Notes under the pieces: model-generated | What the model saw: only the letters and a program-made list of their open reading frames with translations | Told to the model about the DNA's origin: nothing | Database searches by the model: none | Shown here: piece by piece, positions 1-7,959 of the stretch | How positions within the stretch are numbered: the first letter of the stretch is position 1 | Layout: each line of letters begins with the position of its first letter | Translations under genes and position numbers: made by a program | Assembly (NCBI RefSeq): GCF_004331455.1 | Contig: NZ_SJJR01000016.1 | Location: 62,001-126,000 of the forward strand | Reading direction: 5' to 3' | Source: Micromonospora zingiberis | GTDB lineage: Bacteria > Actinomycetota > Actinomycetes > Mycobacteriales > Micromonosporaceae | Length of the DNA: 64,000 nucleotides

Positions 1-209
1 GCGTTGGCAGTGCCATTCCAAGCGATGCCAATGCAACGCTGGCAAAGGTGCTGAAGGCTAGCGAACGAGCGAGCGACATCCAGAACAAAACGGTTATGAC
101 TGACAGGAACCGCCGGGCGCGGTCGACGGCGGTATTGCGTGAAGTCGCCATTTCCCTTCGGCCCGGCGGCTCAATGAGCTTTTGCTCTGTCATCGTTCAG
201 TGGACACTT

Positions 210-692
210 TCAGGACACCCTGCTGAAGTTGCTGCAGTTTCGGTCGACGTTGTGCCCGGTACCGGTGCCGTAGCGGGTGTACCCAGTGCCTGCATACTCG
301 CCCTGAGCCCTCGCCTGTTGCGAGACGGTGGTCGGCACGGCGATCCAGGACGAGTCGTGACGTGCCAACCACACGTTCCCGCCATTAACGGGGTCGGTAG
401 TAAGGTTGAATGGCTTAACTCCGCCGCCCCAGTCCGTCCAACTTACGGTAGGACGCTTGAATGGGAAGTAGGGAAATGCGTGCTGGTAGAAAATCGGACT
501 AGGAATGTAGTTATTGTTGAACTCTAGCTTTCCGGTCGAGGTCAAGTAATTTCCGACCGACACGGTCCCCGAGGACGGAGAAAGAGTGTTCGTGCAACTA
601 ACCGAGTAGGCTTGCGCGGCGGAGGTCGTCATCGCGACCGCCAATGCTCCGAACGTCAGTGTGGACAGTGCCCGCCGAACCGATAAGCGCAT
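210..692 (-). CDS. Small secreted protein of unknown function
   Basis: A 160-residue product starting with a clear Sec signal peptide: basic residues MRLSVRR, a hydrophobic stretch to about residue 27, and an AQA cleavage motif. The mature part holds one Cys near its N-terminus and one near the C-terminus (NCSNF), which could form a disulfide, and is rich in Tyr, Phe and Trp. An AGAGG ribosome binding site lies just upstream of the ATG. I recognise no family. It is followed on the left by non-coding DNA and stands alone. The signal peptide is seen; the extracellular location is inferred from it. Confidence 0.6.
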   Translation of the reverse strand: MRLSVRRALSTLTFGALAVAMTTSAAQAYSVSCTNTLSPSSGTVSVGNYLTSTGKLEFNNNYIPSPIFYQHAFPYFPFKRPTVSWTDWGGGVKPFNLTTDPVNGGNVWLARHDSSWIAVPTTVSQQARAQGEYAGTGYTRYGTGTGHNVDRNCSNFSRVS

Positions 693-1185
693 CTACATCC
701 TCTTCCCTCAAGTGCGTAGTAGGCAGGTTAAATAGATCTATGCCCGACCAAACGGATAGCTAGGCTGGTACATGGATACATCCCGTGAGTCGGCGCATCT
801 AAAATGCAACTGGGTCCGATTACATGACTCCGAAGGTGGGCCGCGTATGCGGATCGTCGTACACCCCTTCCGTTTCTCAAGCGTCAAGCTGGCGCCTCGA
901 TTTGTGGCAGACGAGCCTCAGTTCGCACCGGTGCATAAAAGGGGCCTCGCTCAGCCATTGACGAATGACACTAGCAGCGGGGGCGAGTGCTCGTTGCCCC
1001 TGTCCATCCCTACTGGACGTCAGACCCTCGCGAGTCGTCGACGAACACGTGTCTAGCCTTACGCATCGTGTTGCGCAAACGGTTCGGCTGATGCCAAAAC
1101 AGGGCAAACATCAACTGCCGATAGCCGCTAGATCACGACCGGTCACTAGATAACGTTCCGATAACGACCGCGTGCTACGGGGACG
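693..1185. other. Intergenic stretch without a supported gene
   Basis: About 490 bases between the secreted protein and the transposase relic. Short open frames on both strands have no ribosome binding site, no recognisable motif and unconvincing codon use. I see no tRNA, terminator or repeat that I can support. Confidence 0.5.
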
Positions 1186-1964
1186 CTAGTGCCTCGTCAT
1201 GCAACCTTGAACGGGTAATTCGGGCGTGCTCGTTGGTTGACGCCAGCGGATGTAGTCGCCGATGGCGGCGTCCTGCTCGGCATGGCTGTGGTGGTCGGTG
1301 CCGTTGAGGGCGAAGTAACGTACGGCGGCGAACTCGGCTTCGATCCAGTTCAGCCAGCACGCATACGTTGGCAGAACACCAGCTCGACCTGATTGGCGGT
1401 GCACCAGGCGCGGACCTCGGGGTGCTTGTGCGGGGAGAAGTTGTCCAAGATGGGGTAGAGGCGTTGGTCGTGCCAGCGGCGGCGCAGGGTCTTGAGGAAG
1501 CTCAGGAACTCGCGCCATCGTTTGCGGTCGCGGATGCGGTAGTGCATCTTTCCTGTGGTCAAACGAGCCGTGCGGCGCTGGTATCGCTCCAGCACCCCGG
1601 AAACCTGTTCACGGAAGGTGCGGCGGCAGCCGCGCGTGGGGCACACCAGACGCCGCACCCGCACACGGACCACCACCCGCCGCCCGTCGACCGGAACGTC
1701 GGCGACCGTCCGCCAGTGATAGCCGTGCACCCGTCCGGACGAAGCCCAGCACCTCGGGCAGACCGCGGTGTCCTGCGGCGTCCGGGCCCGCACCACGATC
1801 CGCTCACCCTCGTCGGCCACATCCTCGATGACCAGCGGGGACAGCCCCGAGAACACCGTCTGTACAAGTCCGTTGCCATACTCCACATAGGAGCAACGAC
1901 ACTCGCCACCCTCCGTCACCACCGAAAGTGAGACAGGGCCTTTAACGAGACAGCCCTCCACCAT
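1186..1964 (-). pseudogene. Chimeric ISL3/IS630 transposase relic with a frameshift
   Basis: The first about 135 residues read as the N-terminus of an ISL3-family transposase: the SGLSPLVIEDV start, a zinc finger with CPRC and a second Cys pair (CPTRGC), then YQRRTARL. At about position 1559 the same frame switches to the C-terminal half of an IS630-family transposase (RIRDRKRWREF, LDNFSPHKHPEV). Near position 1374 one base is missing, so the reading frame shifts and the remaining IS630 part (LPTYACWLNWIEAEF ... AAIGDYIRWR) continues in another frame to 1186. Zinc finger and helix-turn-helix come from one family and DDE residues from the other. It is best read as two insertion sequences fused by deletion, then frameshifted; an active transposase is very unlikely. 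Confidence 0.85.
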
Positions 1965-1989
1965 CGGCGTTCATCGAATTCGGTGGTGG

Positions 1990-3111
1990 TTAGGCGGCGT
2001 TGGGGGATTGCTGGGCTGCGTGTCGCTGCCAATCGACGGTTGCCACCGAGGCCGTACGAGTCGCCGCTGCTGTAGGTAGATCAGCCGGGGTCTGGTCGAC
2101 GTTGCTGCCGACGATGGCGGCACGTGCGTGTCGCAGGGCCGCGATAAGTCGGTCGACGCCAAGCCCGTTGAGATCAGTGCCGTCGCCCTTCGTGGTGAGG
2201 TACACGGACGGCGCGTGGTTCGGGTCGTCGTCGTGCTCCAACGCGACCTTGACGTACGAGTCACTACAACCCTCGCCTGGCACGCGGTCGATGACCATGG
2301 AGTGTATGAGCATGTTTCCTGGTGTTCGTGCGTCCAAGACCTCTTGTTTCGAGTGGCCGTCGCACCATGTGATTCGGTGTGGGCACGGATAGTGGGCGGT
2401 GCCGCGCGCGTACCGCAACGGGGCGGGGTGGTGCGCCGGTGTCACGGCGGTGTCCGGTGCGTTGGGCAGCAGTGGCGCCGCTTGGCTGTCGTGGATGAGA
2501 CGCCGCAGTTCGCCGGCCAGGGTACGGGCTTCCGCGGGGGTGAGGGTGATGCCGGCCATCTGCGACTTGGTTATGTCGATCGTCCCGATCGACTCGCGGT
2601 AGTGGCGGAACACCATGAGTTCAAGCCACTCCGGGCGGTCGGCGGTCGCACGTTCCAGATGCAGATCCACCCTAACCATTGCATCCTCGCACAGGTCGGG
2701 CATGTGGACCCGGTCCTCGTAGAAGCCGTCGACGTCGTGCGTTGCCTGGCACCAGGAGGGGCACGATGCGGTCGACCAGAAGGGCGACCCGGCCGCTGGT
2801 GGTGCGATCGGTAGGGGTTCTTCCCCACGCTCGGCTGCCGAGACGAGTTTGTTCGCGAGGTCGCTGGCCTCCGCCACGGTGCAGGTAAACCAGGTTTCCT
2901 CGGCCCACCGGTCACGGAAGAACCGGAGGGCCGGCTCGACCTCGGCGGGCCGCTGAACGAGTTTGACGTGCAACCGCGCGGCCTCGTACCGGCGTTCGAC
3001 GGGGATCTTCGCACCGTGGTCATGGGCATCGGCCAATGACAGCCGCATCTGGACCGCGGCACTCTCGTGACGCCGCTCGTCCAGCTTGTCATCGTCGAAG
3101 TGGCCGAACAC
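1990..3111 (-). CDS. DUF6907-like protein with two Cys/His modules
   Basis: A 373-residue protein with a GTG start. Two related segments are visible: around residues 117-205 (CPSWCQATHD, followed by VRVDLHLER and a LTPAEARTLAGEL helix) and around residues 240-330 (CPHRITWCDGH, followed by VKVALEHDDD and LNGLGVDRLIAAL). Each resembles the DUF6907 module common in actinobacterial mobile and regulatory regions, whose function is not known. The first 100 residues are a separate, mostly helical region. No membrane segment. The gene lies between a transposase relic and a group II intron, so it sits in mobile DNA. Family assignment is from remembered motif shape and is moderate. Confidence 0.65.
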   Translation of the reverse strand: MFGHFDDDKLDERRHESAAVQMRLSLADAHDHGAKIPVERRYEAARLHVKLVQRPAEVEPALRFFRDRWAEETWFTCTVAEASDLANKLVSAAERGEEPLPIAPPAAGSPFWSTASCPSWCQATHDVDGFYEDRVHMPDLCEDAMVRVDLHLERATADRPEWLELMVFRHYRESIGTIDITKSQMAGITLTPAEARTLAGELRRLIHDSQAAPLLPNAPDTAVTPAHHPAPLRYARGTAHYPCPHRITWCDGHSKQEVLDARTPGNMLIHSMVIDRVPGEGCSDSYVKVALEHDDDPNHAPSVYLTTKGDGTDLNGLGVDRLIAALRHARAAIVGSNVDQTPADLPTAAATRTASVATVDWQRHAAQQSPNAA

Positions 3112-3722
3112 CCTAACCTTCTGATCCGGTGCGCCGTGAGGCGCTGTTGTTCGAGTGGAGGTGGAAGACCGCCACCGTCTCCCTGTCGCAGCAGGTGGGC
3201 GTAGCTGAGGGCAGCCTGTTCCGGGTGGTGCCGGATCGGGTGGGAAGCAGCCCTGACAAAGCCGGGGCGTGCCAGCACTGCCAGATGGTGCGGGTCCGGC
3301 GAGCGAGACGAAGAGGAGTACGCGAGGAACCGGCGTTATTACGTCCCTTAATGGGTTACCGGCTCGAACCTGGTGGATCAGGGCCGGACGACGGTGACTT
3401 CCCGAACGCGAATGTGGTTGGGAGGTTCTCGGGCTGGATTGGATCGCCGGTCCGGGAGGCGGTGGGGAAGGTCTGCGGCGTACCCACAGCGAGGGCCGTC
3501 AGGGGCAAAGTCGGGCTCCTCCTTCGACGAACGAACAGCAGTGAACACGGGAACCACCCGACCGCGACTCCCGGGCCGACCGCGTCCAGCGGACCGGTCC
3601 GGGATAGGCGCACCGACCGCTGACGGGTCGGGTGGGGCGGAGCCGCCGTAGTACTCCGAGCCGGGGAAAGCCCGGTACATGGGGAAGGGCGGCAGCGGTT
3701 ACGCGAAGGGACGGATGCTGTA

Positions 3723-5180
3723 ATGCCGCAAGACGCGCCGCCGAACGGCGACGCCCGGCCGGACGTAAGTCCGGTTGATCGGGTAGCGGAGATGCAGGCC
3801 AAACTTCATCGTTGGGCGGCGGCCGATCCCGGCCGCCGGTTTGATGACCTGTTCAACCTCGTGCACGACCCGGCGACGCTGATCATGGCGTTCGACCGGG
3901 TCGCCGGTAACCGGGGAGCCCGCACTCCCGGCGTCGACGGCCTGACCGTCGATGACGTCGAGCAGTACGTGGGCGTCCCCGGGTTCCTGACCGACATGCG
4001 TGCCCAGCTGAAGGCGGGCACGTTCCGGCCGCTGCCGGTGCGGGAACGCAAGATCCCGAAACCTGGCGGGTCGGGCAAGGTCCGCAAGCTCGGTATTCCG
4101 ACCGTGGCGGACCGGGTCGTGCAGGCGGCGTTGAAGCTGGTGCTGGAACCGATCTTCGAGGCCGGTTTCGAGCCGGTCTCCTACGGGTTCCGGCCCAAGC
4201 GGCGGGCCCAGGACGCTATCGCCGACATTCACCAGTACGGCACTAACGGGTACCGGTGGGTGCTCGACGCGGACATCGAAGCGTGCTTCGACTCCATCGA
4301 TCACACCGCGTTGATGGACCGCGTCCGAGCCAGGGTGAAGGACAAACGCGTGCTGGCGCTGGTGAAGGCGTTCCTCAAGGCCGGGATCCTCACCGAGCTC
4401 GGTGACCGGCAGAACACGCACACCGGCACGCCGCAGGGCGGCATCCTGTCTCCGCTGCTGGCCAACATCGCGTTGTCGGTGCTCGACGAGCATCTGATGG
4501 CGCCGTGGAAGCCGGGCGCGACGATGTCAACCAGCGGGCGCCGTAACTACCGGCGCAGCCGTGGGTTGCCGACGTGGCGGCTGGTCCGTTACGCCGACGA
4601 CTTCGTGGTCCTGGTCCACGGGACCCTGGACCACACGGCCGCGTTGCGCGAGGACGTCGCCGCCGTGCTCGCTCCGCTGGGCCTGCGCCTGTCGCCGGCC
4701 AAGACGCGGATCGTGCACATGAGCGACGGGTTCGACTTCCTCGGCTTCCACATCCAGTGGCAGCGCAAGCGAGGCTCGAACCGCTGGCACGTGTACACGT
4801 TCATCGCCGCACGGCCGATCCGGTCGCTGAAGGCGAAAATCCGAGCACTGACCCGCAGGACATCACAGCAGGACCTGAAATCCGTGCTGACCAGGCTCAA
4901 CCAGGTCACGCACGGCTGGGCCAACTACTTCCGGCACGCCGTCGCCAAGCACACCTTCCACACCCTGGACCGGTTCACCTGGCAACGGCTGATCACGATG
5001 CTCACGCACCGGCACCGCTGGAACTGGAAGGCCGTCCGCAGACAGTTCACCACGCCGACCGGCAGGTGGCTGCCCATCACCGCGGACGGGACCGCGCACC
5101 AGCCGATAGCGGCCACCCCGGTGACCCGCTACCGGCAACGCAGGATCCCCAACCCCTGGCCCGCACCCGACAACGCCTGA
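3723..5180 (+). CDS. ltrA: Group II intron reverse transcriptase/maturase
   Basis: A 485-residue intron-encoded protein. Reverse-transcriptase blocks are visible: GVDGLTVDDV, RPLPVRERKIPKPGG, RKLGIPTVADRVVQAAL, SYGFRPKRRAQDAI, DADIEACFDSIDH, GTPQGGILSPLLANIAL and the catalytic YADDFVVL. Behind it is the group II maturase domain (LTRLNQVTHGWANYFRHA). No HNH endonuclease domain is seen at the C-terminus, so mobility probably relies on retrohoming into single-stranded or replicating DNA. The protein splices its own intron and copies it into DNA. All motifs look intact, so the element may still be active. ATG start, in domain IV of the intron. Confidence 0.95.
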   Translation: MPQDAPPNGDARPDVSPVDRVAEMQAKLHRWAAADPGRRFDDLFNLVHDPATLIMAFDRVAGNRGARTPGVDGLTVDDVEQYVGVPGFLTDMRAQLKAGTFRPLPVRERKIPKPGGSGKVRKLGIPTVADRVVQAALKLVLEPIFEAGFEPVSYGFRPKRRAQDAIADIHQYGTNGYRWVLDADIEACFDSIDHTALMDRVRARVKDKRVLALVKAFLKAGILTELGDRQNTHTGTPQGGILSPLLANIALSVLDEHLMAPWKPGATMSTSGRRNYRRSRGLPTWRLVRYADDFVVLVHGTLDHTAALREDVAAVLAPLGLRLSPAKTRIVHMSDGFDFLGFHIQWQRKRGSNRWHVYTFIAARPIRSLKAKIRALTRRTSQQDLKSVLTRLNQVTHGWANYFRHAVAKHTFHTLDRFTWQRLITMLTHRHRWNWKAVRRQFTTPTGRWLPITADGTAHQPIAATPVTRYRQRRIPNPWPAPDNA

Positions 5181-5196
5181 CGACAGCAACCGTGGA

Positions 5197-5230
5197 GAGC
5201 CCGTTGCGCGGAGACGCGCACGGCGGGTTC
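5197..5230 (+). ncRNA. Group II intron domain V catalytic hairpin
   Basis: A 34-nt hairpin with the standard domain V layout: the lower stem GAGCCCG pairs with CGGGTTC, then an internal bulge, then the upper stem TGCGCG/CGCGCA capped by a GAGA tetraloop. The length and stem pattern match bacterial domain V, the RNA active site for splicing. It lies 17 bases past the maturase stop codon. Confidence 0.85.
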
Positions 5231-5590
5231 GGCGAGCGGCCTGGAGAAAACGGACCAGCGGCAACGCGGCACCGCGCTCCAGGCCGACTCAACTAGTTCG
5301 TTTCTGCTGGTCCAGGCGTTGCCCTCAATGGGCCGCCACGGTCGGCGGGCGGTGAAACTGCTGCGATGCTGGAACAGTCGCGTCCGTGCTGATGGGGTGC
5401 CGAACATCCGAGCACACACGGAGCACCACACGATCGCCGTCGCCGTCGCCGCAACGGAGCAGGCCGACCAACGATCGGCGGCTACCGCACACCCACCGAC
5501 TCACAGCGGGTCGAAATGATCAACGATTGATCGCCGCCAACCACGTCGGTGGATCGAGGCTTATGAGGCGCACCGCGATCAGTCCGGCGA

Positions 5591-5989
5591 TCAGTCCTCG
5601 ACAACGGGACGGATGGGTGACAGGAACGGATCGAGGCGTTCGGTGATCTCACCCCGCGCCATGACGTGCACCCGGAACGCGTTCGGACCGGGAGGGACGG
5701 GCATCTCCTCGTCTTTCTCGTAGAGGAAGCCGTAGGACCCCGGCAGCCGTCGTGCGACGAACTGGAGCACTTGGCGCATCCCCACCGCCTCGTCCCGACG
5801 TCGGTTGGCCACCCCATGCAGGAGCAGGTAGTACTCCCCGTTGAGTACGGTCACCTCCGCCGAGACGTTCGTCGGGAAGTCCAACCCGACCACCAGTTCG
5901 TTCAGCTCATCGATGATGGCGTCGAGTTGGCCAGTGTCCGACTCCTCGGTGGTCTGCGAGAGGCGGAACCAACCGTGGAACTCGTACAC
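5591..5989 (-). CDS. Imm7-like immunity protein
   Basis: A 132-residue protein. I place the start at a GTG at 5989 because GGAGG lies 5 bases upstream and the product then begins VYEFHGWF, matching the (E)(F/Y)HGW opening of the Imm7 immunity family. Further support is the spacing of the RRLPGSYGFLYEKDEE segment. Imm7 proteins protect cells against nuclease-type polymorphic toxins. No cognate toxin gene is seen in the window, so this is an orphan immunity gene, perhaps guarding against toxins of competing strains. Cytoplasmic; no signal peptide. The family call is by motif memory and fairly good. Confidence 0.65.
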   Translation of the reverse strand: MYEFHGWFRLSQTTEESDTGQLDAIIDELNELVVGLDFPTNVSAEVTVLNGEYYLLLHGVANRRRDEAVGMRQVLQFVARRLPGSYGFLYEKDEEMPVPPGPNAFRVHVMARGEITERLDPFLSPIRPVVED

Positions 5990-6513
5990 GTCACCCTCCG
6001 AACGGTCCGTACCGCGGGCCAATCAGGGCCAGAAGAGTCGCGGTCATGCGTCTGTAGATGAGGGCAACTTCGACATCAGGATCTGTCGCTGCGGCCTTCG
6101 CGGAGGCTTCGGGCGCTGTCCAGTACGAGGAACTCGATGACCAGCGGTAGCAAGGTGCCATGTGGAGGTTCGGGGCAGCGACCAGGCTATCGTGACTGCG
6201 GCGTCACTCGATGAGGTCTCCATGCCAGGGACGCTGGCCGCACGTACACGCTCGCCAGCTACGAGCGCCGGTATGGGTCGTCCCGGAAGCGCCTTTCCCC
6301 GAAGGTCCCGGCGGTGCTGAGCCAGTCCTCGAACCGATCACAGCGGAACCCTGCGCGGCCCACGCCCCCGCCACAGCCCTGCCCGATACGCTCTGCCCGC
6401 CGCCGACCAGGAGAGCGGCGTCGTGCTGGCCAGCACGTGCTCACGCTGGCAGTGCAACGCATCCGCGGTCACCACGCACTTTGCCAGCGCACTGCTCCTT
6501 GGACCGCTCGCGG
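5990..6513. other. Intergenic stretch between two immunity-like genes
   Basis: About 520 bases with no supported gene on either strand. The open frames here have no Shine-Dalgarno sequence and no coherent motif. It may be decayed coding DNA from a polymorphic-toxin cassette, but I see no toxin fragment I can name. Confidence 0.4.
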
Positions 6514-6840
6514 CTATCCCTTTTCTCCACCTCGATTTTCAGGTTCTTTGGCCACATAAACACGACGTCCGGTATTCCCCGGCCAGCCGGCGCTCGGCGC
6601 GCCCACGAAAATGATTGATTCTATTGCAATAGAACCATCCTGGAGAGCTTCCAACTCGAATACCAGATCCTCGATATCCTCGTCGACCTGCGCACTATGC
6701 TCATGGACGGCAACGTGCAGAATTATCCGGTTCGAATCCAGATCAACAGAGATTGCACGCATTACCCGCGAGATCAGTCCGAGCGCCGCCTGGACAACGT
6801 CAAGGACCAATCTGTTTTCGCGCTCCAAACGGTTTTCCAC
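6514..6840 (-). CDS. Small acidic protein resembling contact-dependent immunity proteins
   Basis: About 108 residues from a GTG at 6840 that has AGGAG 7 bases upstream; a longer form from 6855 is possible. The product begins VENRLERENRLVLDVVQAALGLIS, then MRAISVDLDSNRI, an acidic block with VDEDIEDLVFELEAL, and VGAPSAGW near the end. This layout (ENRL..VVQALLG, then acidic helices) recalls small CDI/polymorphic toxin immunity proteins, but I cannot name a family. It lies about 520 bases upstream of the Imm7-like gene on the same strand. The GC content is lower than that of the core genes, consistent with transfer. Confidence 0.5.
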   Translation of the reverse strand: MENRLERENRLVLDVVQAALGLISRVMRAISVDLDSNRIILHVAVHEHSAQVDEDIEDLVFELEALQDGSIAIESIIFVGAPSAGWPGNTGRRVYVAKEPENRGGEKG

Positions 6841-6944
6841 TACCTGACTCCTCACGGCGCTTAACTTCCATACCCACGATGAACCGACGCCCGACTACAA
6901 CGACCGGTTTTTCCACACTGTAAAGGCTGCTTGGTGGTGGCTGC

Positions 6945-7763
6945 TTATACCGTCACTGCCATTCCGCGCAGCGGATTTCGCCGATACTTCTCGGGGCATC
7001 CCCATTCGACGTGCCAGAGATATGCAATATGATCCGTTACCGCGGGGTGTTCCGAGTAGAACAGCTCGCTGCCGCCGTCGACTTCGATACAGGGAAGGCG
7101 AGCTGCCATCAGCTGCCAGTGACGGAGCTGCTCCGTCGCTTTCCCACCCGGTTCCGTGGCGGTGACGAAAATATCCATATCTGGCGTCACACCGAACGCC
7201 TTAGCGACAGACTTTAGGCGAGCGGGGAGATTTGCGGTAAAGCCAATCTTGACTACCGGATAGTCACGGAACTCCATAAAGTAGACTACAGATCCGCGCT
7301 CTCGGACCATCTCCTCGTCCGCCTCCGCAGCCAGTTCCTCGGTCTGAATCGCTGGGGCGGGCCACCATAGGCCAGTCTCCTCAGGCGGCGGGCTCTCGAA
7401 ATCCGGCAACAGCGACAGAGGGCTGACTGGCACTCGCCGCGCATAGCCCATGTTGGTGCGCTTTTCCTGATCCACGCACCACTGCGCCTCGAACGGATCC
7501 AAAAGTTTTCCGTTAACGAGATAGCCCGCAGCGGCCAACTCCGCGATGACGTCTTGGCGCTGCTCCGAATCGTCATCCAGTTCACTTAATCGGACTACTT
7601 CCGCTTGCTTCAGCCGTTCACTGAGTCGGGCGAGGAAACCGACGGCGGCGAGCGAAAGTCGCGTGTCTCGCGTCCAGCTGGATCGCATTGAAAATTCCGG
7701 TGGGCTTGTGCGGCCGGAGAGGACAGTCCTCTCGTCGCCACCGAGTCCGTGTGCGGCGCTCAC
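6945..7763 (-). CDS. GIY-YIG family (T5orf172/Mug113-like) protein with N-terminal winged helix
   Basis: 272 residues from a GTG at 7763, chosen because AAAGGAGA lies just upstream. The N-terminal third (WTRDTRLSLAAVGFLARL ... AELAAAGYLVNG) looks like the winged-helix domain of phage replisome-organiser proteins. The C-terminal half has the T5orf172/Mug113 GIY-YIG pattern: VVYFMEFRDYPVVKIGFT, then RLKSVAKAFGV. These domains occur in mobile elements and are thought to act on DNA, though the activity of this subgroup is not established. It lies beside immunity and defence genes. The family call rests on the VYF-x-VKIG-x-RL signature. Confidence 0.65.
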   Translation of the reverse strand: MSAAHGLGGDERTVLSGRTSPPEFSMRSSWTRDTRLSLAAVGFLARLSERLKQAEVVRLSELDDDSEQRQDVIAELAAAGYLVNGKLLDPFEAQWCVDQEKRTNMGYARRVPVSPLSLLPDFESPPPEETGLWWPAPAIQTEELAAEADEEMVRERGSVVYFMEFRDYPVVKIGFTANLPARLKSVAKAFGVTPDMDIFVTATEPGGKATEQLRHWQLMAARLPCIEVDGGSELFYSEHPAVTDHIAYLWHVEWGCPEKYRRNPLRGMAVTV

Positions 7764-7959
7764 GATTCTCCTTTGAGGGGATCGACAGATGTTGCTAGAG
7801 CCGGCTTGAATGCAGGCCACCGGGCGTAAGGCGGGAAGAGGTAGAGGGTAGCCCGCCCAGACGGGCGAGTTTGGCGTCTTGCTCGCGGTGGTGCCCGGAT
7901 CGCGCTAAGGGAGAAATTCGCGAAATGCCGTCGTCGTCCGGCGGATAGTTGGGGCGGGA

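Larger units (their letters stand above)
3288..5293 (+). mobile_element. Group II intron carrying a maturase gene
   Basis: A retroelement of about 2.0 kb. The 5' end fits the bacterial consensus GTGYG (GTGCG at 3288). The maturase gene occupies 3723-5180, the usual place in domain IV. Behind it is a 34-nt domain V hairpin at 5197-5230, followed by a domain VI-like stem made by GGCCTGGAG (around 5239) and CTCCAGGCC (around 5275). The 3' end is placed after ...GACTCAAC at about 5293, uncertain by a few bases. It interrupts non-coding or decayed DNA upstream of the DUF6907-like gene. Ends are inferred from consensus, not from an empty-site comparison. Confidence 0.8.

Noticed and set aside
772..1153. 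Short genes in the 693-1185 gap
   Set aside because: No ribosome binding site, no motif and overlapping alternatives on both strands.
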